DNA from: Selaginella moellendorffii
Taxonomy: Eukaryota > Streptophyta > Lycopodiopsida > Selaginellales > Selaginellaceae
Direction: 5' to 3'
Assembly (NCBI RefSeq): GCF_000143415.4
Contig: NW_003314262.1
Location: 3,725,799-3,789,798, forward strand
Length of the DNA: 64,000 nt
Shown here: positions 11,634 through 23,753 of the stretch, one piece after another
How the letters are laid out: each line of letters begins with the position of its first letter
Position numbering within the stretch: position 1 is the stretch's first letter
Notes under the pieces: generated by a model
Told to the model about the DNA's origin: nothing
Database searches by the model: none
What the model saw: only the letters and a program-made list of their open reading frames with translations
Position numbers and translations under genes: made by a program

Positions 11634-13029
11634 CTAATGCTTGCTAATAACGTCAAACGACAAGCCATTGTTTTGCAGCCTCTGCTCGTAGTCCGTGGTT
11701 CCAAACGCAACACCAGGAGTCCACACGCCACCTTTGGGGAGTTTATCGCGGTTTTCCAGCACGAGCAGCGCCGCCTGGACGAGAATGATAGGCGTCGTCA
11801 CGTATCCAATCTCCGGACCTGTTACTCGCGTGATGATCTCCATGTCCGGTTGCTGTTTCTTCCCGGGCGGAACTTTGCTAGCGTCCTTGAAGCCGCGGCC
11901 CACGAACACCATCGAGAAAGAGGAGTTATCAATCTCCTCCTGCGAAGGCCCCGTCTTGCTGAAAACTCCGCCTGTGAAAACCTCCGGATAGCTGAGCAGG
12001 AGCTTTCTACCCCAACCAAAGTTTGCCAGGACGTAGAGAATGAATCCCGTGAGCAGCAGAAAGCAGACCCTCCAGAGCTCCTTGACGCTCAAGTAGACGC
12101 CAAAGAGCACAGGCTTGATGTCCGTCCACTGCCTTAAGGACTGTTCTTGATGCTTGGAAGCCGTAGGAAGGCCGTCTGGGTTCTCAGCTACTGTTGCAAG
12201 AGTCCTACGAACCAGGACTGCGTCGGACGAAGGGATCTTGACGGCCCAGGAATTTACTGCGTCCTCCCAGTGCACCGCAGGGCGTTTCAGCGGCACTCCT
12301 GGAATCTAGTAAACGAACAAAGTTATCCACGGAAAAAAAAAAAAAAACAAGGACGACGCACAAACAAACCTGGAGTCTTGGCGATTTAATTGGCCTCGAC
12401 TTCCTGAGCTTTTGAAGCTCCCCAACGCTCGCAATTCCCAGGACCGCAGACTCAAAAGTTGCAAAGTTGCCTTTCATCCGCGTCGAGGAACGCAGCGTGA
12501 GATAGGCGTCAATGCTGTTGGGCTTCGAAGAGCCTTGCCACTGCTTCGTATTGAAGATGACCCCAAACTCCGCCGGAACACTGTCGAATCCACAAGCGGA
12601 CACCACCAGACTTTCCCTGTCCACGGCCTGCTCGTGGTACTTGGCCCTCATCCTTTCCATGAACTCGGGCTCCCCAGTGATGTCCAAGTAGTCTATTCCA
12701 GCTTCCACGCAAGCAGCCACAACGGGCTCTCCATAAAGCCTGTACGGACCAACGCAGCTGACGAGCAACTTTGTTTTCGAGCACAACCCCCGAAGAGAAG
12801 CCATGTCGTGAACATCAGCCTCGAATATCGGCACGGACGACTTGAGCCTCTGTTCTTCAGACGTATGTCCGAGAGCCCAAGAGAGGGACTCCTCCAGCTT
12901 CTGGCGGCTACGCCCAGCTATGCCCACCTTCCTGTCCTCTGGGAGCTTGCGGAGGAACTCACCCAAAACGCGCTTGCCAGTGAATCCAGAAGCCCCCAAG
13001 ATGATCACGTCTGCCGCAGCGCTCTCCAT
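11634..13029 (-). CDS. Saccharopine dehydrogenase-like oxidoreductase (SCCPDH family)
   Basis: Two exons (12370-13029 and 11634-12305) joined across a 64-bp GT-AG intron give 443 aa. The N-terminus is a Rossmann dinucleotide-binding fold with GASGFTG at residues 12-18, then AGRS, and the family blocks VSCVGPYRLYGEPVVAACVE and YLDITGEPEFMERM, and CGFDSVPAE. The C-terminal half has one hydrophobic segment (about residues 300-318), as in eukaryotic SCCPDH-like proteins linked to lipid droplets or membranes. True saccharopine dehydrogenase activity is not implied; the reaction of this plant subgroup is unknown to me. A poly-T tract (A-rich on plus) lies in the intron. Several long open frames on the opposite strand are shadows of this GC-rich gene. 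Confidence 0.9.
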
Positions 13030-13082
13030 CTTGAACAGACCCTAGGAACTGAACGAAATAAAGAAAAATGCAGATACTTTAG

Positions 13083-14604
13083 CTAGTCCAAGAGTGGTAT
13101 TCGCTCCATGCTTCGATCGCTTCTGTAGCCATACGGTCGTTTTCGAGGATCCATCTTTCTGAAGGTCAGGGAGACTCTGCGGGAAAGCAAATCGTGACGT
13201 CAAACGAGCTGAAAACTCTTTTCAGCTAACCTCTTGGATGGAACAGCAGGAATGCAATGCTTTGCAACGTCAGCACCGTTATCATTGAGAACCAACACCG
13301 ACCTGCAAAAGTTACCGCCATGAGAGAGGCCTCGAACAAAAAAAAAGGTGGAAAAACGAAAGGAGAGGACTTACCCCACCGGCAACTGTGTAGAGAAAGA
13401 TCCATCAAATTCTCCCGGTGCAGCGACGGACAGGCTCGATCCAAATACAATGCTGCACTGGCTGAGCAGCGACACGGTGCAGAACGGCCGTAGAAAGTCG
13501 TGGTGATCAATATGAGGTGGGATACAGTCGCCTGTTTCATAGATGTTGACGATGCAGCTGTCTGGAACGCAGGTGGGAGGGAGGACATGCCAGCGAACGA
13601 GGCGCTTGATGGTCGACTTGAGCAGTGGCGGCAACGGATCAACTTCCTCGTCTTGCAAGATGCCTGGAGTATTTCCAAACTTATCCTGGACAACAAAAAA
13701 GCTTAGAAACTCTTCACGAGAATTCCAAATCTTACGTGAGAATAGTTGTAGCAGCATCCAAACTGAAGCGTGACTCTCCCTTTCCCTTGCATCCACTTCC
13801 GTGGAGCGGAATAAGTGCGTTCTAAAAGCTCAAAAGCCCACGTCAGTACCATCGTTAGAAAATGGATCAAAAACATGACCTTTGAGCTCGTTCCGCTGGC
13901 CTTTGAGCTCAAGCTCGAAAACCATGTCGAGAAGGCGAGACTGTTCCGCGGCACTGAAGATGTTGGTATGTAGCTCTAGACCTTGGAGTATGTTGACTCT
14001 CATGCCTTTGATCCACTCCATGCAGACAAAATCTTTTTTCCTGACGACTTGCAAGTACCTGATGTGCTCCCTTTCTTGAGGCGTCAGCACTTTCTTCTGG
14101 GCCGCCCTTTGAGAAATCGAGGCACTTCCACTCATCACAGACTGCGTTTCCGAGCATTCTTCTCCTTCTTCATCTTCTTCGTCTTCTTCGTCTTCTTCGC
14201 AGTTTTCTTCCTCTTTCTGGACCTTCGCTGTTCTGTGCATTGTACATGCCCCATCGACGCTGGCATACTTCCTGCCGATGACCTCAGCTAGCTCCAAGCC
14301 TGCGACCAAAAGCCACAAGAAAATTTCAACAAGCTCCCAGTTTTCCAAATCAAAGCTTACCTGTGGCGATCCCCGATAGTCTTGTCGACAAGATCTGGCA
14401 GCAGGACGGACACAAATCCTCGAACACGGCCGGAAGGGCGCCTGCGAGGATCTTCATCGCTTGCGAGAGCGCATTATCCGCAAAGATTTCGCCGCTGCGC
14501 CTCGCCTCGCTCCAATCTTTGCCGATCCTTGCCACAGCGGCATAGCATTCCAACGGAGCTGACAGATCCTCCATTACCTCGTCGGGGCGCCCAGCTTCCC
14601 CCAT
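13083..14604 (-). CDS. ALKBH9/10-type 2-oxoglutarate/Fe(II) RNA demethylase
   Basis: Six exons (14361-14604, 13880-14299, 13736-13821, 13375-13685, 13231-13302, 13083-13176) with introns of 50-72 bp give 408 aa. An acidic stretch of Glu/Asp repeats (roughly residues 100-120) precedes the AlkB domain. The dioxygenase core shows the YSAPRKWMQGKGRVTLQFGC block, the iron ligands His308 and Asp310 in PPHIDHHDFLRPF, distal His369 (VAKHC), and the 2-oxoglutarate-binding arginines in RVSLTFRKMD. Plant members of this subfamily remove N6-methyladenosine from mRNA. The start is chosen at the second in-frame Met (14604); an upstream Met (14637) would overlap the preceding PPR gene's stop. That PPR gene ends only 20 bp upstream on the same strand. 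A 58-bp intron with a CTAAC branch-like site resolves an otherwise apparent frame break. Confidence 0.88.
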
Positions 14605-14624
14605 AGCTGGAAGAACCCTAGATT

Positions 14625-16361
14625 CTATCCCGCCCAAAATAAGGAATATCCAAGGTACGTTGTCCAGGCAACGAAGGTTGGCTCAAACGGCATGTGGACA
14701 AGAAGATCTTCGGCATATTCCAGCTGCCCCGTGCGAGCAAAGAGATCGACGATACAGACGTAGTGATCCACCTCGGGCAGCAAATCACAGCCGTCCGTCA
14801 TGCGCTGGAAGAAATCCACGGCATCGCGTACGAGGCCTCCATGGCTGCAAGCAAAGAGAATGCTGTTAAACGCCACATGGTCCGGAGATATGCCTTCGAG
14901 ATCCATCCATCGCCAGATTCGAACAGCGACCTCCTCGTACCCATTCTCGGCATTTGCTCCAATCAGCGCCGTCCACGCGGAGAGATCGCACGGGTGGATC
15001 TTGCGGAAGATGCGCCAGGCATCTTCCACGCCGCCGTGCTTGCCATAGACGTTGATGAGCTCAGCTCCAATCCCAGCCATCCATTCCATGGCAGGTCTTT
15101 TGCTTGAGAAGGCCGCGTGGACGAGCTTTGCCTCGCGCAAGCTATGGCATGCCGGAAGAACTGAAAGTATCGTCACTCTGTTCACTTGGATTCCTTCCAG
15201 ATCCATTCTCTTGAAGAGCTCAAATGCTTCTTTCGTATAACCAGATCGGGTATATCCTCCGATCATAGCGTTCCACGAGGAGATTCCCAGAGAGATTCCA
15301 TAGGTTCCATCAAAGAAGCTCCTTGCATCGTCCAACCGCCCGCATTTCACATACATGTCAATGAGCGAGGTCGTGATTTCCGGACTGTTACTAGAATCGC
15401 CAGCTTCGATCTCATTGTGGATCACTTTTCCAAGTTTTAGATCCCCCATTTGAGAGATCGCTACAAGAACTGCAAGGTAAGTTACTTGAACCGGTGACTG
15501 GCCCTCGAGATCCATGCAACAAAAAGTTCTCACCGCATCTAGAACATGCCCAGTTTGGGCATATGCTGTAAGAAGAATATTCCAGGAGACAACGCTAGCC
15601 ATAGGCATAATTTGTAGCATCTTCTTTGCTTCATAGAAATTATTTACATGTGCGTACACTGTTAAGATAACGTTCCAGGACACCACAGTGTGATGTGGCA
15701 TATTCTCAAACACCCTTCTTGCAGGACACAGATGCCCATTCCTGGCATATGCTAGAATCATCCCCGTCCATAGCACGACATCTCGCCGGGGGTGATCAAA
15801 GACAAGCTTAGCTCTCTCAAAACACCCAATTCTCCCATACACTTTTACCAGAGTAGTTCTCACCTCTAAGCTCGATTCAAGCTCGGGAATCCTTGCCAGA
15901 ATCTGGTGGATCCGCTCCACCTCGATTCGATCCATACACGCTTCCAGCGCAGCAGTTATTGTGATCCTATCGAGATGAATCCCCTCCTCCACCATCATCC
16001 AAAACAATTCGAGAGCTCTATATTCCTTCTCGCCGCTCTTCGCAAAAGCCCCAATCATGGAATTCCAGGACACAATGTCACGCCATGGCATAACGCTAAA
16101 CACCACAAATGCCCGCTCTAGATGGCCGTTCTGGGCATTTGCTGTAAGAAGGATATTCCAGGACCCCACATTCCTTTTGTACATGGAATCAAACGCATGC
16201 CGCGACCTCTCCACGTCTCGTGCGTCTCCGTACATCTTAATCTTCTTATTGCCCCAGGAGCTTGTAATCACTTGCTTGCTGCATCGATTTTTGGTGGCAT
16301 CCATCGATTCTTCCAATATATGATTGCCACATTGCCTAATTCTCACTCCATTCCATCCCAT
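14625..16361 (-). CDS. PLS-class pentatricopeptide repeat protein, C-terminally truncated
   Basis: One uninterrupted exon of 578 codons. From about residue 50 it is made of PPR repeats with the usual VVSWNxLLTAYA, GxLDDARSFFD and ALEACMDRI-type pieces, alternating 31-36 residues as in PLS proteins that bind organellar RNA. It ends within what should be the E domain: after FEPTFVAWTT the protein stops at YLGYSLFWAG, so no complete E, E+ or DYW domain is present. The first 45 residues look unlike a transit peptide and the true start may lie at a later Met. The stop lies 20 bp upstream of the ALKBH start on the same strand. RNA target unknown. Confidence 0.85.
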   Translation of the reverse strand: MGWNGVRIRQCGNHILEESMDATKNRCSKQVITSSWGNKKIKMYGDARDVERSRHAFDSMYKRNVGSWNILLTANAQNGHLERAFVVFSVMPWRDIVSWNSMIGAFAKSGEKEYRALELFWMMVEEGIHLDRITITAALEACMDRIEVERIHQILARIPELESSLEVRTTLVKVYGRIGCFERAKLVFDHPRRDVVLWTGMILAYARNGHLCPARRVFENMPHHTVVSWNVILTVYAHVNNFYEAKKMLQIMPMASVVSWNILLTAYAQTGHVLDAVRTFCCMDLEGQSPVQVTYLAVLVAISQMGDLKLGKVIHNEIEAGDSSNSPEITTSLIDMYVKCGRLDDARSFFDGTYGISLGISSWNAMIGGYTRSGYTKEAFELFKRMDLEGIQVNRVTILSVLPACHSLREAKLVHAAFSSKRPAMEWMAGIGAELINVYGKHGGVEDAWRIFRKIHPCDLSAWTALIGANAENGYEEVAVRIWRWMDLEGISPDHVAFNSILFACSHGGLVRDAVDFFQRMTDGCDLLPEVDHYVCIVDLFARTGQLEYAEDLLVHMPFEPTFVAWTTYLGYSLFWAG

Positions 16362-16527
16362 TGGCTGGGCTATTGCTATTGCTCGCTTCTTACTCTAAAC
16401 GTTACACGAATCTTCACGCAAAGAGAAGTAGAATATGCGATATTCGCTGGAAAGACAAACAGTGAACACTTAGATAACCGGCGAGCTTTTAAAAAAAAAA
16501 GAGGAAGAGCGCGCATGGCCTTCTTGA

Positions 16528-18718
<2,191 letters not shown>

Positions 18719-20546
18719 GCTAGCTTGCAATGATTTTTCCGTTCGATCTATCTTCTGTTTGTAAATAATATCAGTGTAATATCTACTGCTCTGCTGTTTC
18801 CATTCTTTCTTTGTTCTTCCGTCCTTGCAAGATCTGACAACAGTTGCAACAGATATTATTCCTGGTACGAAATTTTAAACTATTGTTTCTTTCCTATCTT
18901 ACATTATCATTTGTCTCTTGCACAGGTTATAATCTCTATAGATCGACAATGGCGAGCGAGGAGTGTTCACATATGCAAATTTAAAAGGTTCCCGCTCACC
19001 ATTTTGAGTTGATGACTGACTGTGTGATATTTGCAGTATCTGTGCCATTACTAGGCCTGTCTGGACCATGCTCGTTGCTAAAGCGAAAGGGATGCACATG
19101 GGAACCTGAAGGTTTTTCTTGTTTGATATGGTTAACTCTTAGCTCACCACCAGAGAATATGAAGACAACCCGGTGAGTCGTGTCTCGGCGACGAGCTGTT
19201 CTAGTTTTGTGTAGCTAGATTTCCAACTGGATCATTGATCTGTTATGTGTGCTTTTGCGCAGTGCTAAGGCGACGAGAGGCTGGGAAAAGTGTGTATAGT
19301 AACTGTCGTGTAAGTTTGCAAGTCATTGCTTTAGCTGTGTGCTGTAGTTTCTGGTTTTCAGTTTGATACTGACCATGGTGCAGCCCTTTGAAAGGCAATT
19401 CACGTGAGCGTGTCAGGGAAAGTGAGTTTGGTCGCCATTTAAGAGAGCTGATGGGTGGTCCTTCCTGCATTACTCGTCGTAAACAGGTACTGTTTTGACG
19501 CTGTTTGGATTTCTAGTGATTCCTGTTTTGCTTTCCTATCTAAGCAAATCTGGCTGTCTCATTCAGCCTGTGGATCCACTCGTTAATGCATGTTGGTTGC
19601 CAGGATCTTTGTTAGCGATGAAGTGCAAAGTTGCAAGTAGCGCGTCCCTTCTTTCCGAGTTGGTAGAGCTTTGGCATCGCGGCATTTAGTTCGATTGCGT
19701 AGATCTTTAACCTTTTTCATCGCGCATATCAGGGAGAGGCGAAGCACGACAATTAACAAACGTTTGCAGAAAGTCGCAGGGACATTTACGAGTGGTGGGG
19801 GGATCGTGTGTCACTCAACTTCACTCCTTCAAACGAGATAAGTTGGTTCTAAAATTTTTTATCATGTTGTTGACTTGAACTGGGAGTTCACTCTACAGAT
19901 CACTCGGGGCAAGTAACGAGGTTAAAAATAATGCTCGAAATGGAGAGCGAGCCCGACAAGAAGTAGAAGACGATGCTTCCGGCGATTTAGAAAAAAAGAG
20001 GCCAAGGGCCGAGCGCTGGGATTCCTGCAAATATCACGGTTAAGGCTAAGCTCTGATGCGCATGGCAATCTAACGGCCTGGGTCGTGCCACGCACGTCCG
20101 CCGTCGACGCGCGTGTGGTGACGGGCAGCGACGGGCTGAGTCCAAGCAAGAAAGACAAAGCCCAATGAAGGCAATGCGGTGGAACTCCAGCAGTAGCAGA
20201 GCGGGCGCTCTCTCACAGGGGGATGGCTATGGCCGAGCAGGGAAAAGGGTGTGTGGAGCTGGACTCCGCTCGCTGGAAGATGATTAGATAGAGCGGAATG
20301 GAGGGGGAAATCTCGGAATCTCGGCATTCATCCTCTGCTTCTTGCTGGAATGAAGCGGCGGCTTGGAAGTTCTAGAGCTGAAGTCTCTCAAGCTGAGCAA
20401 GGCCTTGTTCTTGGGAGGCAGAGTAGCGTAGAGCAGGCGAAGCAGTGGGTCATGGGAAAACAAGCTACATTGTTTGGGAAGACAGTGAAGGCCAGGAATT
20501 TGGGTCTGAGGGAGCACAGATTCTAGAGCACGAGAACATAGGCAAG
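18719..20546. other. Intergenic region, possibly transcribed; no gene recognised
   Basis: This 1.8-kb gap contains several splice-like GT...AG intervals (for example around 19158-19262 and 19309-19360) separated by short open pieces, but no protein family could be read from them. The right end (from about 20100) would be the 5' UTR and promoter of the acyltransferase; an in-frame Met at 20445 lies upstream of the conserved start. Confidence 0.35.
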
Positions 20547-23285
20547 ATGCGACACCACGGGTGGGAGCTTCCTTACCATCCTCTGCAGGTAAAAATTGCG
20601 TTTTTTTATGGTTTTTTGCTGATGTCTAGCCTCTAGGTGGTAGCTATTGCAGTGTTCGTGTCTCTAGCATTCGCGTTCTACGTTTTCTTCATCCCTTTTC
20701 TTGGTAGCAAGGTCCTCGAGTACCATGTCATCGCTATCTTCTCTCCATTGGTAAAAATGGCTCCTTTTCTTTGGGTTTTCGAGAAAACACAACTCCTTGT
20801 GCAGGTCATTCTGGTTTTTGCCTTGTACATTCGCTGTGCAGCCGCCAATCCAGCTGATCCCGGTATCGAGAAGCATAAGCTGTATGGAAAAGGTGGTTCC
20901 AACAAGTCGAGCAGTACCTCACTGTCTTTTTCCAAGGAGCACAACAAGAAGAGCCTTGATGTCTCGGCCTCCAGCAATGCAGGGGATAATGCACTCGGCT
21001 TCTGTGCTCCGTTTGGATGTCTTGCCGTGGGCTTGAAGAGGCTGATATGCTGTTCGTGGAGGAGGAACGCAGAGCGATCCAGACATCAGGAGGACTTGCT
21101 TTATTGTAGCTTATGCGAAGCAGAGGTACACTAAGTCTTTCAGGCCAGTGAAAGTTCTAGCCTAAAATCCAGTGTGGCGATCCTGATTTTGTGTCCTGCA
21201 GATTTTCAAGTTTAGCAAACACTGCCGTGCCTGTGACAAGTGCGTCGATGGATTCGATCACCATTGCAGAGTAAGCTCTTGTTTTGTTTATGTTACGTGT
21301 TCTAGAATGTGTCTGGTATGCAGTGGATAAACAATTGCATTGGAAAGAAGAACTACAGAACCTTTGTGTCCTTGATGGTGTCCGGTTTGCTGCTGGTGAG
21401 TAGTTGTTTTTTCTGATGGATTGTCTCAAAGCTTACAACCGTGTGTATCTCGGACAGCTAATTTTGCAGTGGTCAGTAGGAGTTTTCGTGATCGTCAGGT
21501 GCATGCTCAATCGTAAGGAGTTTCAAGACAATATTGTTTCGAAGCTGGGAAGCAGTTTCTCTATCGTGCCGTTTGTCGTTGTAGTGGTAGGCCAACAAGG
21601 CCAGCCATGTTTTTCTCGACTTGACTAACGAAAAGTGAAACCAGGGTCTCTGTACAGTTCTGGCGTTATTGGCAACATTTCCTCTCGGGCAACTTTTCTT
21701 CTTTCATCTCATACTGATTCACAAGGTATGTTCTTCCTAGAATCCTTCCGAACAGCTACAAAGTTGACATGACTACGTGGTACAGGGAATCAGTACATAT
21801 GATTATATTGTAGCAATGAGGGAGCGGGATCAACTACAAGGTGACATGCACAGCTTGCAGTCTTCGCCTGTAAGCTCGGTTGCAACCGCCGTTAGCAACG
21901 TAAGTTCTCTCGGAGCTTTGCAAAGGAGGCCATGGTGTACTCCACCAAGATTGCTGGTGGAGCATCAGGTAAGCTCGCTTCTTTGCATCTCTATGTGAGC
22001 GCCAAGCTGACGTTTGTGAACTTAGGACACGCTTGTGAAAGATCCTCTAGGCGGCGACATCGAGAGCGGCGGCAAGGAGATTGTCCCGCTGCCTCTGAAG
22101 AAAGACGAGGCCGGAAAGAAGGCGAAGAAGCCAGTCAAGATCAGCCCCTGGAAGCTAGCCCGTTTAAACGCAGAAGACGCCTCGAAAGCAGCAGAGCGAG
22201 CTCGAGAGAAGTCCTCGGTGTTGAAGCCCGTGGGGAACGACGCCTCGATCATAACCGAGACGGACAGCAGCCCGGAAAGTTTCGGCAGGAGTCCAGGTGC
22301 CGAGATAGTCCCACTGCCATCGAGCCGAAAGACCAAGAGAAAGCGTGACATATCCCCGGCGATCGCCAAGGACACCAGCGGCAGCAGCAGATCATCGAAG
22401 CAGCACTGGGAAAAGCAGAAACTCCCATCGTCCGTGGCGGAAGGTGGCGGAGTTCCAAAGCATCACAGCACCAAGAAGAGCCTGGGGAGCGATGACTCGG
22501 TGGCACCACTGCAGCTGGAGGCCAGGAGCGCGTTCTTGCCAAGCACTCCAGGGAGCTCCGCGATCGTGCCTTCCACGTCGCTCCTCTCACCGGACGAGAG
22601 CGAGAGCTACCTGGTCGCGGGAGAAGTAGCACCAGCAGCAATACCACCAGACCTCGTGGCAGCATCAACTGGCGTCCATGGGACGTCCTCGCCACCAGCG
22701 ACGAGCTTCTCTCGGCCGTGGCTCCAGAGGTCCGTGAGCGATGGCTACGACGCATCCGGTGGAGAGAGCGCCGACGATAGCGAGCACGGCCGGAGGCTGG
22801 CTCACGCATGGAGCCGCCTCAAGCAGAGCTCCACCTTCATGAACAGGAGCGCGGTGAGGAGCGTGACCGCAAAGCCGCCCCCGTGGGTGGCGGCGAATCC
22901 AGGTGGTGGTGGTGGTGGTGGCAAGGCCCGGTTTAACAGCGCCGCCGCCGCCAACTCGAAGATCGAGGCCAGCATTCTCAAGCACGTGAGTATGGGATGG
23001 TCGGCGCCGCCGCCGCCTCGCAGCAATGGTGGTGGTGCCATCGGCGGGAACTCCACCGAGGAGAGCAACTCGGAGTCCATCTCGCAGTACAACTCCCCCG
23101 ACCGCGACTCGGATTTCTTCAGTGCCGGGGACTCAAGCAGCCGGCATCTCGCGGCGGCGGATGGCCTCCGGCATCACCATCACCACCAGCATCACCACCA
23201 GCACCAGCATCATCACCATGCCCACCACCATCGCAACCGATCTGGAGGCTCGCTCAAAGGCATCGAGGATCATCACCTCCAGTGA
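20547..23285 (+). CDS. DHHC-type protein S-acyltransferase (plant PAT19-22 group)
   Basis: Nine exons (20547-20588, 20637-20750, 20805-21125, 21202-21270, 21324-21395, 21458-21586, 21645-21725, 21786-21968, 22026-23285) give 756 aa. The start at 20547 is chosen because [14 protein letters not shown] matches the usual N-terminus of this plant group; an upstream in-frame Met would add 34 residues. Two transmembrane segments precede the Cys-rich domain [11 protein letters not shown] and the catalytic DHHC (178-181), followed by two further segments. It palmitoylates membrane-associated proteins. The long C-terminal tail is Ser/Pro/Lys-rich with poly-Gly and poly-Pro runs and ends in a striking His-rich tract (about 20 His in 30 residues). 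The 54-bp second intron has no in-frame stop, so retention would add 18 residues. Confidence 0.92.
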
Positions 23286-23753
23286 GAGCTCTCGCTCAAC
23301 TTTTACAGTGAAAGATCCAAGCGTCTCCACACTTCCAAGATCATCACCACCATCGTCAAGTTTGGTGAGAGGAGAGAATGGAGAGAGAGGTGTTCTTCTT
23401 CTCTCTCCTCCCTCTCCTCTTCTCTCGGCTACGCGGCTATATCCAATTACTTCTCCATATCGGCTTCTTCGTTACTTGTTTGTTCTTTTTCATTCTAATC
23501 GTTTTGACAATGAAAGGTTGTTATTTCCCTGCGAAAATTTGATTGAAAGGAAGCCATACCTCATCAACTAAACAGGGAAGCTCTCGTAGTAAAGAAATAA
23601 CAAGCACTTTCTCGGGCCTACCTACGAGAACTGCGAATTAGTGGGCGTTTGAATGAATGAAAGCAAACAATCCCACCAGATGAGCTCTCTCCTCGTTCCT
23701 CGTCAAATCAATCGATCCATACTTCGTTGTTATTTACAGTAGCCTGCACCATC

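Noticed and set aside
11619-13086. Long plus-strand open frames of 172 and 224 codons
   Set aside because: They lie opposite the saccharopine-dehydrogenase-like exons, which carry clear family motifs; GC-rich codon bias opens the other strand.
13800-13880. Apparent frameshift in the ALKBH gene
   Set aside because: A 58-bp GT-AG intron (13822-13879) with a CTAAC branch-like site restores the frame and the family sequence.
20445-20546. Upstream Met extending the DHHC protein by 34 residues
   Set aside because: The extension has no resemblance to the family, whose N-terminus matches the Met at 20547.
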